64,000 nucleotides of DNA from Lachnospiraceae bacterium UBA3804 (GTDB taxonomy: Bacteria; Bacillota; Clostridia; Lachnospirales; Lachnospiraceae): NCBI GenBank assembly GCA_002368665.1, contig DFEK01000013.1, positions 115,848 through 179,847 of the forward strand. The letters are read 5' to 3'. Below, one piece after another: positions 51,714 to 60,745 of this stretch (positions are counted from its first letter, which is position 1; the number at the start of each line of letters is the position of its first letter). A model generated the notes under the pieces. That model saw only the letters and a list, made by a program, of their open reading frames with translations. It did no database searches and was not told the origin of the DNA. The position numbers and the translations under genes were made by a program.

Positions 51714-53531
51714 ATGTCAAATATTGACCAGTCAAAAATCAGAAATTTCTGCATTGTGGCACATATCGATCATGGTAAGTCCACGCTTGCGGATCGTATC
51801 ATAGAGAAAACCGGATTGTTAACATCCCGTGAAATGCAGGCACAGGTTCTCGACAACATGGACCTGGAGCGTGAACGCGGTATTACGATAAAATCCCAGG
51901 CGGTACGTACGATTTATAAGGCGAAGAACGGGGAAGAGTATATCTTTAACTTAATCGATACGCCGGGACATGTGGATTTCAACTATGAAGTCAGCCGGTC
52001 GCTTGCAGCCTGTGACGGAGCAATTCTGGTTGTGGACGCTGCACAGGGTATTGAGGCACAGACTTTGGCCAATGTTTATCTGGCGCTTGACCATGATCTG
52101 GATGTTTTTCCCGTTATCAATAAAATCGATCTGCCCTCTGCGGAACCGGAACGTGTAGTGGAAGAGATCGAAGACGTGATCGGTATCGAAGCACAGGGAT
52201 GTCCTTTGATTTCCGCAAAGAACGGTATCGGAATCGATGATGTTCTGGAAGCAATCGTTGAGAAGATTCCCGCACCTAAGGGGGATCCGAACGCACCGCT
52301 TAAGGCTTTGATTTTTGACTCCCTGTATGATTCCTATCGCGGAGTTATCGTCTTTATGCGAATTATGGAAGGTACGATCCAAAAGGGAAGTATCGTCCTT
52401 ATGATGGCAACCGGTGCCAAAGCGGAAGTTGTTGAAGTCGGTTATTTCGGAGCCGGTCAGTTTATTCCCTGCGATGAATTATCGGCGGGAATGGTCGGAT
52501 ACTTCACGGCATCAATCAAAAATGTTCGTGATACGGCAGTCGGAGATACCGTAACGGATGCCAACAATCCGTGCAAGCAGGCACTCCCCGGATACAAGAA
52601 AGTGCAGTCGATGGTTTACTGTGGTGTTTATCCCGCGGACGGAGCCAAATATCCGGATCTTCGGGATGCACTTGAGAAACTGCAGTTAAACGATGCATCC
52701 TTAAACTACGAACCCGAAACATCCATTGCTTTGGGCTTCGGTTTCCGCTGCGGATTCTTAGGACTTCTTCATCTGGAAATCGTACAGGAAAGACTGGAGA
52801 GAGAATATAACTTAGACCTTGTAACCACAGCACCGGGCGTTATTTACAAAGTTCATAAAACCGACGGAACCGTGATCGATTTGACCAACCCTTCGAATCT
52901 GCCGGATCCTTCGGAGATTGAATTTATGGAAGAACCTGTGGTTAGCGCAGAAATTATGTTAACCACTGAATACATTGGTTCCATCATGGAACTCTGCCAG
53001 GAAAGACGCGGCAGATACCTCGGAATGGAATACATGGAAGAGACGAGAGCGCTCCTTAAGTATGAACTTCCGTTAAACGAAATCATCTATGATTTCTTTG
53101 ATGCCCTAAAATCCAGATCCCGAGGATATGCGTCTTTTGATTATGATTTAAAAGGTTATGAGCAGTCGGATCTGGTGAAACTCGATATACTTGTAAACCA
53201 CGAAGAAGTGGATGCTTTATCTTTTATCGTACATAAGGATACGGCTTACGAAAGAGGCAGAAAAATGTGCGAGAAGCTTAAAGAGGAGATTCCGAGACAT
53301 TTATTCGAAATTCCGATTCAGGCTGCGGTCGGCGGAAAGATCATCGCACGTGAGACCGTTAAAGCATATCGTAAGGACGTGCTTGCCAAGTGCTACGGCG
53401 GTGATATCACCCGTAAGAAGAAACTTCTGGAGAAACAGAAGGAAGGAAAGAAACGTATGCGCCAGGTCGGCAATGTGGAAATTCCGCAGGATGCATTTAT
53501 GTCCGTGCTGAAACTGGATGAAGGAAAATAA
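51714..53531 (+). CDS. lepA: Elongation factor 4 (LepA)
   Basis: 605 residues, full-length translational GTPase. G1 AHIDHGKSTLADRII, G2 RGITIKSQAV, G3 DTPGHVDFNYEVSRS, G4 NKIDLPSA are present, and the C-terminal LepA-specific domain (GKIIARETVKAYRKDVLAKCYGGD, then TRKKKLLEKQKEGKKRM) is intact. It acts on stalled or mis-translocated ribosomes. AGGAG precedes the ATG. It is next to hemW, a conserved pairing. Confidence 0.98.
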   Translation: MSNIDQSKIRNFCIVAHIDHGKSTLADRIIEKTGLLTSREMQAQVLDNMDLERERGITIKSQAVRTIYKAKNGEEYIFNLIDTPGHVDFNYEVSRSLAACDGAILVVDAAQGIEAQTLANVYLALDHDLDVFPVINKIDLPSAEPERVVEEIEDVIGIEAQGCPLISAKNGIGIDDVLEAIVEKIPAPKGDPNAPLKALIFDSLYDSYRGVIVFMRIMEGTIQKGSIVLMMATGAKAEVVEVGYFGAGQFIPCDELSAGMVGYFTASIKNVRDTAVGDTVTDANNPCKQALPGYKKVQSMVYCGVYPADGAKYPDLRDALEKLQLNDASLNYEPETSIALGFGFRCGFLGLLHLEIVQERLEREYNLDLVTTAPGVIYKVHKTDGTVIDLTNPSNLPDPSEIEFMEEPVVSAEIMLTTEYIGSIMELCQERRGRYLGMEYMEETRALLKYELPLNEIIYDFFDALKSRSRGYASFDYDLKGYEQSDLVKLDILVNHEEVDALSFIVHKDTAYERGRKMCEKLKEEIPRHLFEIPIQAAVGGKIIARETVKAYRKDVLAKCYGGDITRKKKLLEKQKEGKKRMRQVGNVEIPQDAFMSVLKLDEGK

Positions 53532-53563
53532 CGGTAATTTAAAATGAATCAGAGGGTACTGGA

Positions 53564-54781
53564 ATGAACATTACAAAGGAAGGTGTAAAAGAACTGGCGG
53601 TTTATATTCACCTTCCTTTTTGTGTGCGCAAATGTAAGTACTGTGATTTTATTTCGGGTCCGTGCACGGAAGAAGCACAGTTAAGTTATGTAAACAAATT
53701 ACTGCAGGAGATAGAATGGTTTTTCACAAAGAGAAGAGAAAACAATCAGGGAAATATTGAACCAATCAGAGTTTCAAGCGTTTTCTTCGGAGGCGGCACG
53801 CCGTCCATATTACCTGCAAACGAGATTGAAAGAATTTTATGTAAACTAAAAGAACATGCAATATTTGATCCAAATGCAGAGATTACGATCGAAGTAAATC
53901 CGGGTACGGTTGATACTCCGAAAGCAGGAGAGGAAGGCAAATTCGAAGCATATCGCCGGATGGGAATCAACCGGTTGAGCATCGGAATGCAATCCGCATC
54001 GGATGAGGAACTGAAAATTCTGGGCAGGATCCATACGGTGGAAGATTTCGACCACACATATCAAATGGCAGTGAATGCGGGATTTGAAAATATCAGCGTG
54101 GACATCATGTATGCGCTGCCGGGACAGAATTATGCGTCGTTTGAAAGGTCTCTTAAGAAAGCGGCTTTGCTTCATCCGAAACCGAAGCATATCTCTGCTT
54201 ACAGTCTGATCGTGGAAGAAGGAACCCCGTTTGCTTCGATGGATTTTAATGCACTGGGAATCCCTCTTCCGGATGAGGATGAGGAACGCAGAATGTATGA
54301 AGGTGCGGCGGAGATTCTGGGAGAATACGGATATCATCAGTACGAGATTTCCAATTATGCACTGCCGGGATTTGAATGCCGTCATAACCTCGTTTACTGG
54401 ACGGAAAGAGAGTATATCGGTTTTGGTATCGCGGCTGCTTCCTTGCTGGATGATAAGCGATTTACCAATACGAAATCCTTGGATGATTATCTGAATGCGT
54501 TGGATTATGAAAGCCTTCTTGATCTGCAGACGGATAAAGAAGATTTGTCCGAAGATGAGATCATGTCGGAGTTTGTGATCATGGGACTTCGGTTAAACAA
54601 GGGCGTTTCAGCGACGGAGTTTTACAAAAGATTCTCCCTGCAGCTTTGGGAAGCATACGGGGAAGTGATTGCAAAACACGAAAAGAACGGACTTCTAACA
54701 CGCCTTTCCGACGGAGGGATCGTACTGACCAAAGAGGGGCGAAATCTAAGTAATTTTGTGATGGCGGATTTTTTGGAGTAA
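53564..54781 (+). CDS. hemW: Radical SAM HemW-like protein (coproporphyrinogen III oxidase-like)
   Basis: 405 residues. The radical SAM cluster motif is FCVRKCKYCDF (CxxxCxxC) near residue 20, followed by VFFGGGTPSIL, EVNPGTVDTPK, RLSIGMQSASDEELK and the HemW tail region NYALPGFECRHNLVYW. HemW members carry haem and are not true CPO enzymes, so haem trafficking is more likely than oxidase activity. No other haem gene is in the window. Confidence 0.93.
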   Translation: MNITKEGVKELAVYIHLPFCVRKCKYCDFISGPCTEEAQLSYVNKLLQEIEWFFTKRRENNQGNIEPIRVSSVFFGGGTPSILPANEIERILCKLKEHAIFDPNAEITIEVNPGTVDTPKAGEEGKFEAYRRMGINRLSIGMQSASDEELKILGRIHTVEDFDHTYQMAVNAGFENISVDIMYALPGQNYASFERSLKKAALLHPKPKHISAYSLIVEEGTPFASMDFNALGIPLPDEDEERRMYEGAAEILGEYGYHQYEISNYALPGFECRHNLVYWTEREYIGFGIAAASLLDDKRFTNTKSLDDYLNALDYESLLDLQTDKEDLSEDEIMSEFVIMGLRLNKGVSATEFYKRFSLQLWEAYGEVIAKHEKNGLLTRLSDGGIVLTKEGRNLSNFVMADFLE

Positions 54782-54816
54782 GGGGTAAAGATTATACTAT
54801 TTTCATATATTTTTAC

Positions 54817-54845
54817 TTGAAAGAAGAGTTTAGAATAGTTATAAT
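54817..54845 (+). promoter_or_regulatory. Promoter of pilT
   Basis: TTGAAA, 17-base spacer, TATAAT. The leader (about 54852-54925) contains ACGGTT / AACCGT and GGGCA / TGCCC hairpins. Confidence 0.82.
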
Positions 54846-54925
54846 AGAATGTACGGTTGGGGAAACCGTCCGGGCAGGAATATTTGCCCAAAATAGCAAA
54901 AATTAAAGCAAAGGGGACACAAGTT

Positions 54926-56005
54926 ATGCCTAGAATTGAAGAGATTTTACAGGTTTCCATGGATGCAAGAGCATCCGATATCCATTTAACCGCAGGTCTT
55001 CCTCCGAAGATGCGTGTAAACGGACATCTTTTGAATATGGACTTCCCGGTAATGAAGCCGGAAGATACTATGGAAATCGTTCGTCAGATTATGACTGACC
55101 ACCAGAGAGCTATGTTTGAAGAGCGTGGTGAGCTGGATATGTCTTTCGCGGTTACCAATCTTGGTCGTTACCGTGTAAACGTATTCCGTCAGCGTGGTTC
55201 CGTGGCAATGGCAATGCGTGCCGTTAACACCGTTATTCCTTCACCTGCACAGTTGGGTGTTCCCAATGCGGTTGTTGACTTATACAATCGTAAGAGAGGT
55301 CTTGTACTGGTTACCGGTCCTACCGGTTCCGGTAAATCCACAACCCTTGCTTCCATTATTGACAAAGCAAACAATAACCGTGATGCACATATCATCACCC
55401 TGGAAGACCCGATCGAGTATTTGCACATCCACAAGGTTGCAATGGTTAACCAGCGTGAGATCGGTTTCGACTCCATGAGTTATGCGAACGCACTTCGTGC
55501 CGCACTTCGTGAAGACCCCGATATCATCCTCGTAGGTGAGATGCGTGACTACGAAACCATTTCCGTAGCCGTTACCGCAGCAGAGACCGGACACTTGGTA
55601 TTGTCCACCCTGCATACCATCGGTGCTGCATCGACCATCGACCGTATCATCGACGTTTTCCCGCCTCATCAGCAGCAGCAGATCCGTGTACAGCTTGCTA
55701 ACGTACTTGAGGCAGTTATTTCCCAGCAGCTGGTTCCTACCGCAGACGGCCGTGGCCGTGTGGCTGCATTCGAGGTTATGCTTGCTAACCACGCAGTACG
55801 TAACCTGATTCGTGAAGGTAAGTCCCACCAGTTAATGTCCATTATGCAGACCAACCGTCGTGCAGGTATGGTTACCATGGATGAAGCATTAACAGAGCTT
55901 TATCTGGAAGGCAGAATCGACCAGGAGAACCTTGTAGAATTCGCACAGGATCCCGTAGGTATGATTCAGAAACTCGGTTTGAAGGGTGTTACCATCAACA
56001 ACTAA
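54926..56005 (+). CDS. pilT: PilT-type twitching/retraction ATPase
   Basis: 359 residues from MPRIEEILQ, seven bases after AAAGGGG; the frame runs 23 codons further back across the leader hairpins. VirB11/PilT-like hexameric ATPase: N-terminal SDIHLTAGLPPKMRVNG, Walker A GPTGSGKS at 131-138, the Walker B/Asp box LREDPDIILVGEMRD and a His box (TGHLVLSTLHT). It powers pilus retraction, as in type IV pili and natural DNA uptake. No pilin, PilB, PilC or secretin gene is in the window. Codon choice favours CGT, GTT and ACC more than its neighbours, which suggests strong expression. Confidence 0.93.
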   Translation: MPRIEEILQVSMDARASDIHLTAGLPPKMRVNGHLLNMDFPVMKPEDTMEIVRQIMTDHQRAMFEERGELDMSFAVTNLGRYRVNVFRQRGSVAMAMRAVNTVIPSPAQLGVPNAVVDLYNRKRGLVLVTGPTGSGKSTTLASIIDKANNNRDAHIITLEDPIEYLHIHKVAMVNQREIGFDSMSYANALRAALREDPDIILVGEMRDYETISVAVTAAETGHLVLSTLHTIGAASTIDRIIDVFPPHQQQQIRVQLANVLEAVISQQLVPTADGRGRVAAFEVMLANHAVRNLIREGKSHQLMSIMQTNRRAGMVTMDEALTELYLEGRIDQENLVEFAQDPVGMIQKLGLKGVTINN

Positions 56006-56025
56006 TTATTCTATATTTAACAATT

Positions 56026-56058
56026 CCCGGGCAGATCAATTTGGTCTGCCCGGTTCTT
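56026..56058 (+). terminator. Terminator after pilT
   Basis: CCGGGCAGA / TCTGCCCGG stem with a nine-base loop and a short TTCTT tail. Confidence 0.75.
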
Positions 56059-56150
56059 ACCCAATCGGGTGATTTTTCCTTTTCTTAACAATCTGTTTCT
56101 TCGCATGGAATGCGAATTGTTTTTTGCGTGCAAAGAATCAGGAGGTAAAA

Positions 56151-57692
56151 ATGTACAGCGTGATTTTATCCTGTGCCATGCAGGGTGTTTTGGCATGCCC
56201 GGTCAATGTGGAGGTGGATGTTTCCAGCGGACTCCCCGGATTTGAGATGGTCGGAATGCCGGGCGGAGAAGTTAAAGAGGCGAAAGAAAGGACAAGAGTG
56301 GCATTAAAAAATATCGGCTTTTCGATGCCACCCAAAAAGATTACGGTCAATCTTTCACCGGCTAATTTAAGGAAGAACGGAACCAGCTTTGATCTGCCCA
56401 TAGCAATCGGTATTCTGGCTTCCATGGAGGTGATTCCCAAAGAAGTATTGGAAGATATGTTCTTTATGGGAGAGCTTTCTTTAAACGGGGAATTAAAATT
56501 CATAAGCGGAGTTCTTCCGGGTACCGTTATGGCAAAACAGATGGGAAGAAAGACCTGCATCGTACCGAAATGCAACGAAATGGAGGGCGCATCCGTTGCA
56601 GGGATCCGTGTGCTCGGTTTTGAAAGCCTGCCACAGATCATAGAGTTTCTGCTTTCCGATGAAAAGGAGCGGAAGAAAAGAAAGGGTCCGAAGATTGATT
56701 TAAAGAAAGTGATGCAAAGTGCGTCCGATGATGAAGAGGATTTTGCTGAAGTGCACGGACAGGGGACGGCCAAAAGAGCAGCGGAAATAGCAGCGGCCGG
56801 CTTTCATCATTTTATGATGGTCGGACCACCGGGCGGAGGCAAAACCATGATTGCCAAACGTATTCCATCCATCCTTCCTCCGCTGACATTAAAAGAAAGC
56901 CTGGAAGTATCCCAGATTTACAGTATTAACGGAATGCTTTCCGCAGAGCATCCCCTGGTCTTAAAACGCCCGTTTTGTGCTCCTCATCATACGGCAACCG
57001 AACAGGCCCTGATCGGAGGAGGCAGCAATCCAAAGCCCGGACAGATTTCCCTGGCGCACAGAGGGGTTTTGTTTCTGGATGAGGCTCCGCATTTTAGCAA
57101 GTCAGCGCTTGAAAGCCTTCGTCAGCCGATGGAAGAGAAAAAGATTGAAATTTCGAGGGCCTATGCCACATATTCTTATCCGGCGGATTTTATGCTTGTG
57201 ATCGCTGCAAATCCGTGTCCCTGCGGCTATTTTCCGGACAGGAACAAATGCCGCTGTACGGATGGAGAAATCAAGCGGTATTTCGCCAAATTGTCCGGCC
57301 CGATCATGGACCGTATGGATTTATATGTGGCTACTTCTGCAGTGAAATTAAATGAATTAAGTTCTGATGCATCGAAGGAGGAAAGCAGCGAAAGCATCCG
57401 AAGAAGAATTGCCGTGGCAAGAGACATGCAAAGAGAACGCTTTGGCAGAACGAAGAATTCTTTTAACGGAAACATGAGTGCCAGGGAGATTGAGAAATAC
57501 TGCATTCTTGAGCCGCAGGCGAAAGTGCTTATGGAAAAAGTGTATGAGAAACTCCGTCTCGGAGCGAGAGGATATCATAAGATTTTAAAAGTGGCCAGAA
57601 CCATTGCCGATCTTGAAAAACAGGAAGTGATTGGTGCCAAACACTTAATGGAAGCAATCGGGTACAGGTTCAGGCAATCAGAGCAGGGGTAA
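56151..57692 (+). CDS. comM: YifB/ComM family Mg-chelatase-like AAA+ ATPase
   Basis: 513 residues from MYSVILSCAMQG, 5 bases after AGGAGGT. N-terminal ChlI-like domain (about 20-120: GLPGFEMVGMPGGEVKEAK, KNGTSFDLPIAIGIL), Walker A VGPPGGGKTMIAKRI, APHHTATEQALIGGG, RGVLFLDEAPHFSKSAL, Cys-rich AANPCPCGYFPDRNKCRC, and a C-terminal domain. ComM is a branch-migration helicase in natural transformation. It lies directly before dprA with a three-base gap, so the pair is coexpressed. Confidence 0.94.
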   Translation: MYSVILSCAMQGVLACPVNVEVDVSSGLPGFEMVGMPGGEVKEAKERTRVALKNIGFSMPPKKITVNLSPANLRKNGTSFDLPIAIGILASMEVIPKEVLEDMFFMGELSLNGELKFISGVLPGTVMAKQMGRKTCIVPKCNEMEGASVAGIRVLGFESLPQIIEFLLSDEKERKKRKGPKIDLKKVMQSASDDEEDFAEVHGQGTAKRAAEIAAAGFHHFMMVGPPGGGKTMIAKRIPSILPPLTLKESLEVSQIYSINGMLSAEHPLVLKRPFCAPHHTATEQALIGGGSNPKPGQISLAHRGVLFLDEAPHFSKSALESLRQPMEEKKIEISRAYATYSYPADFMLVIAANPCPCGYFPDRNKCRCTDGEIKRYFAKLSGPIMDRMDLYVATSAVKLNELSSDASKEESSESIRRRIAVARDMQRERFGRTKNSFNGNMSAREIEKYCILEPQAKVLMEKVYEKLRLGARGYHKILKVARTIADLEKQEVIGAKHLMEAIGYRFRQSEQG

Positions 57693-57695
57693 AGT

Positions 57696-58862
57696 ATGGA
57701 AAACAGAGAAAATATCATAGCAACATCTTTAACGGCCGTTCCGGGACTTGGTCAGAATTCACTGAAGAAACTGCTTGAAATGACCGGAAATATCGAGGAG
57801 ATCCTTTCCTTACGGGATGAAAGAATAAAAGAGATTACCGGTAGGAATGTGCTTGGAAAGCTGCTTCGGGAATGGAAATGCGATGAAGCCGAAATATATT
57901 CCAAAATGACTCAATATGCACAGAACCTAAGGAACAGAGGAATCCGTTTTGTATATTGTGCAGAAGAAGCATATCCGCATAGACTTAAGGATATTACGGA
58001 TTATCCGTTCGGATTGTTTTATATCGGCTCTCTTCCAAGGGAAGACAGACCGACGGTTTCAATCATCGGTGCAAGAGAGTGTTCGGAATACGGAAGAAAA
58101 ACTGCGGAACTCTTTGGCAAAACGCTTGGCTCCAAGGGCGTTCAGATCATCAGCGGAATGGCAAGGGGAATCGATGGAATATCACAATCTGCTGCACTTA
58201 ATGTCGGCGGGAACAGTTACGGAATCGTGGGATGTGGTGTGGATATCTGTTATCCGAAAGAAAATGAGAAACTATACAACAAATTAAAGATAAACGGAGG
58301 AATCCTGTCCGAATATCTTCCGGGAACGGAACCCAAAGCAAATCTGTTTCCTGCAAGAAACAGGATCATTTCGGCACTTGCGGATATTCTTCTGGTTGTG
58401 GAAGCAAGGATGAAAAGCGGAACCTATATTACGGTATGCCAGGCGCTGGAGCAGGGCAGAGAGATTTATGCCGTACCGGGCAGGATCACGGACGGATTAT
58501 CCGACGGGTGTAATCGCTTAATCCGGGACGGAGCGGGGATTGCCACCTCGCCGGAGGATATTCTGGAGACGTTGTCGTATCGATGGGGGAGAGAAGAAAC
58601 ACAAAGCACTTCGGATGAGGAATGTAATACGGAGGAAGTAGGTTTTACGCAAAACGAACCGTCCGTGGATTGGAGCGACAATCTCGGTGGTGCAATTTTA
58701 CGAGTCCTGGATCAGACGCCGAAAAGTATTGATGAACTCTTGGAAGGCGTAAAGCATTTTGGCTTTGATCCGTCCTATACGGATATGTTATGTAAACTTA
58801 CAGAAATGACACTGGACGGGAAATGTGCTGAGATCGGAAGTGCGTACAAAAGAAATAGTTAA
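57696..58862 (+). CDS. dprA: DNA processing protein DprA
   Basis: 388 residues. Loads RecA on incoming single-stranded DNA in natural transformation. The Rossmann-fold core reads IIGARECSEYGRKTAEL, IISGMARGIDGISQSAAL, YGIVGCGVDICYPKEN and FPARNRIISALADILLVVEA; a C-terminal winged-helix domain follows (about 320-388). An N-terminal helix-hairpin part (about 1-65) is present. With comM and a nearby pilT, the set suggests transformation competence or a remnant of it. Confidence 0.96.
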   Translation: MENRENIIATSLTAVPGLGQNSLKKLLEMTGNIEEILSLRDERIKEITGRNVLGKLLREWKCDEAEIYSKMTQYAQNLRNRGIRFVYCAEEAYPHRLKDITDYPFGLFYIGSLPREDRPTVSIIGARECSEYGRKTAELFGKTLGSKGVQIISGMARGIDGISQSAALNVGGNSYGIVGCGVDICYPKENEKLYNKLKINGGILSEYLPGTEPKANLFPARNRIISALADILLVVEARMKSGTYITVCQALEQGREIYAVPGRITDGLSDGCNRLIRDGAGIATSPEDILETLSYRWGREETQSTSDEECNTEEVGFTQNEPSVDWSDNLGGAILRVLDQTPKSIDELLEGVKHFGFDPSYTDMLCKLTEMTLDGKCAEIGSAYKRNS

Positions 58863-58967
58863 CGCACTGTTCACAAAGTGTTTGCAACTTTTAGATCCGT
58901 TTTGGAGTATTATATGTATAGGTATGTTGTGTTAGTGTAAAGCGGTTATTTCGCGGAAAGGAATCTT

Positions 58968-59942
58968 ATGATTGATGAACTGAATTATAAGCAGTACAGC
59001 GACTTCCTGAACAAAGCGGAGCTGATGCTTTCGGATTTCTGGGACTCTGAATGGGCAAGGAAAAAGAAAGCCAATATGAATAAGATTTTTGCAATGTATG
59101 ATGATTTCATTGAGAAAAAAGCGGCCCAGGACCAAAAGGTAAAGCAGGAATATAAGAAGGTTCAGAAGTTTTTAAGTAAAATGGAAGAGTCTGCGAATAT
59201 CTTAAAAGCGGTAAAGATGATAAACTTTGTAATCGGTACGCTGGATGATGTCTGCACGACGTTAACCGAAGACGATAAGCAGACTTTAAATGAAAACGCA
59301 CAGATCGTGGATCAGTATTTTAAACCGGGTTCGGCAGAGAAAATCAAAGCCATGACGGACGGATTTGAAAACGGGTCCGCGGAAACGGATCCCGAAAATA
59401 CCGAAGAGCAGAATGAGGAGATGGGAAATGAGTACCGGGCAATATTGGCCTTAGGAAGTATCCTTTCCGTTCTCGGGGAAGAATATTTCGTAGCAAACGA
59501 AGTGAAACCGGAACTGGACAATCACATGAAAGATCTGAATGATTATGTGATGTTCCGTGAAATCGAGCGTTTTAATTTCATGGTACAGATGGATCGTGAA
59601 GAACTGAATCATAATATCGCCAAATTCCTTTATACGACAAGGATCAAAGCGGAATTGATCAACTCCGGCTCGATTACGCGCGAGAGAATCAATGAGTCCC
59701 GTTCCAAATGGGGCGATATGGATGAAGCGGTGGAAGAGATGCTGAGTGATCCGAAGATGAAGGAATTCATCGAAAGATTCGGCATGAAATCATCCAACAA
59801 ACAGATTTTGAAAGAACTGAAAGAGTTTACAAAGGGTGAAGGAGAAGGCGGAGGACACGGCATTCATGCACAGGAACTGGAACGCCGTCCGGAACAGAGA
59901 CAACAAAGACAACCCGAAAGAAACATTGTTCCGGGCCATTAA
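58968..59942 (+). CDS. Hypothetical helical protein, 324 aa
   Basis: I recognise no family. The protein is cytosolic, acidic and mostly helical. There is a charged first half (EYKKVQKFLSKMEESANILK), then an Asp/Glu-rich linker (about 125-150). A second helical region carries IERFNFMVQMDREELNHNIA, MDEAVEEMLSDPKMKEFIER and KELKEFTKGEG. The tail is Gly/Gln/Arg-rich (RRPEQRQQRQPERN). No membrane segment or enzyme motif is seen. A GCGGAAAGGA ribosome site precedes the ATG. It sits alone between dprA and efp. Confidence 0.8.
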   Translation: MIDELNYKQYSDFLNKAELMLSDFWDSEWARKKKANMNKIFAMYDDFIEKKAAQDQKVKQEYKKVQKFLSKMEESANILKAVKMINFVIGTLDDVCTTLTEDDKQTLNENAQIVDQYFKPGSAEKIKAMTDGFENGSAETDPENTEEQNEEMGNEYRAILALGSILSVLGEEYFVANEVKPELDNHMKDLNDYVMFREIERFNFMVQMDREELNHNIAKFLYTTRIKAELINSGSITRERINESRSKWGDMDEAVEEMLSDPKMKEFIERFGMKSSNKQILKELKEFTKGEGEGGGHGIHAQELERRPEQRQQRQPERNIVPGH

Positions 59943-59972
59943 AGACCGAAAAACCAAAACAGAAATTTGTGG

Positions 59973-60001
59973 TTGAAATCCAAGTGTTTTTCGATTAAAA
60001 T
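59973..60001 (+). promoter_or_regulatory. Promoter of efp
   Basis: TTGAAA, 17-base spacer, TAAAAT, about 45 bases before the start codon. Confidence 0.8.
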
Positions 60002-60045
60002 AATATAGAGTTATTTTGTAAGCAAAATTTTAGGAGGAAGATTGT

Positions 60046-60603
60046 ATGATTTCTGCCGGTGATTTTAGAAACGGTATTACAGTTGAAATTGAAGGAAATG
60101 TATTCCAGATTGTCGAATTCCAGCATGTTAAACCCGGAAAGGGCGCTGCATTCGTTCGTACGAAATTAAAAAATATCAAGAACGGCGGCGTAGTGGAGAA
60201 GACCTTCAGACCTACCGAGAAGTTCCCTCCCGCACGTATTGATCGTAAGGATATGCAGTATCTGTATGCGGACGGAGATATGTTTAACTTCATGGATACG
60301 GAAACCTACGAACAGATTGCATTAAATGCAGATGAAGTCGGTGATGCACTTAAGTTCGTCAAAGAGAACGAGATGGTTAAGGTTTGCTCCCATAACGGCA
60401 GCGTATTTGCTATCGAGCCTCCTTTGTTCGTAGAACTTGAGATTACGGAGACCGAGCCCGGATTTAAGGGTGATACGGCTACCGGTGCAAACAAGCCCGC
60501 TATCGTAGAAACAGGCGCACAGGTTAACGTTCCTCTCTTCGTAGAGATCGGAGACAAGATTAAGATTGATACCAGAACCGGAGAGTATCTTTCCAGAGTA
60601 TAA
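60046..60603 (+). CDS. efp: Translation elongation factor P
   Basis: 185 residues, three-domain EF-P. The loop that reaches the peptidyl-transferase centre reads HVKPGKGAAFVR with Lys32 as the modification site; the C-terminal region has TGANKPAIVETGAQVNVPLF and IDTRTGEYLSR. It helps ribosomes through proline-rich stretches, which fits a genome encoding the long Pro/Glu-rich tail at 43205. GGAGGAAG precedes ATG. Strong codon bias and its own promoter and terminator. Confidence 0.97.
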   Translation: MISAGDFRNGITVEIEGNVFQIVEFQHVKPGKGAAFVRTKLKNIKNGGVVEKTFRPTEKFPPARIDRKDMQYLYADGDMFNFMDTETYEQIALNADEVGDALKFVKENEMVKVCSHNGSVFAIEPPLFVELEITETEPGFKGDTATGANKPAIVETGAQVNVPLFVEIGDKIKIDTRTGEYLSRV

Positions 60604-60627
60604 TCGAAATCGAAACCAAGGCTTTGT

Positions 60628-60655
60628 AAGGCAACGAATCATTCGTTGCCTTTTT
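60628..60655 (+). terminator. Terminator after efp
   Basis: AAGGCAACGAAT / ATTCGTTGCCTT stem with a one-base nominal loop, then TTTTT. Confidence 0.92.
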
Positions 60656-60745
60656 CTTTTGCACAATTGCACATGCAGTTGTCGCATCTTTCTAATCCAG
60701 TAACATTTCTAAACTCATTTCACAAACATCAGAAAGGAAAACAAA

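Noticed and set aside
54846..54925. c-di-GMP riboswitch before pilT
   Set aside because: Two hairpins are present, but I cannot find the conserved GGAAAAxx or GNRA-receptor core of either riboswitch class.
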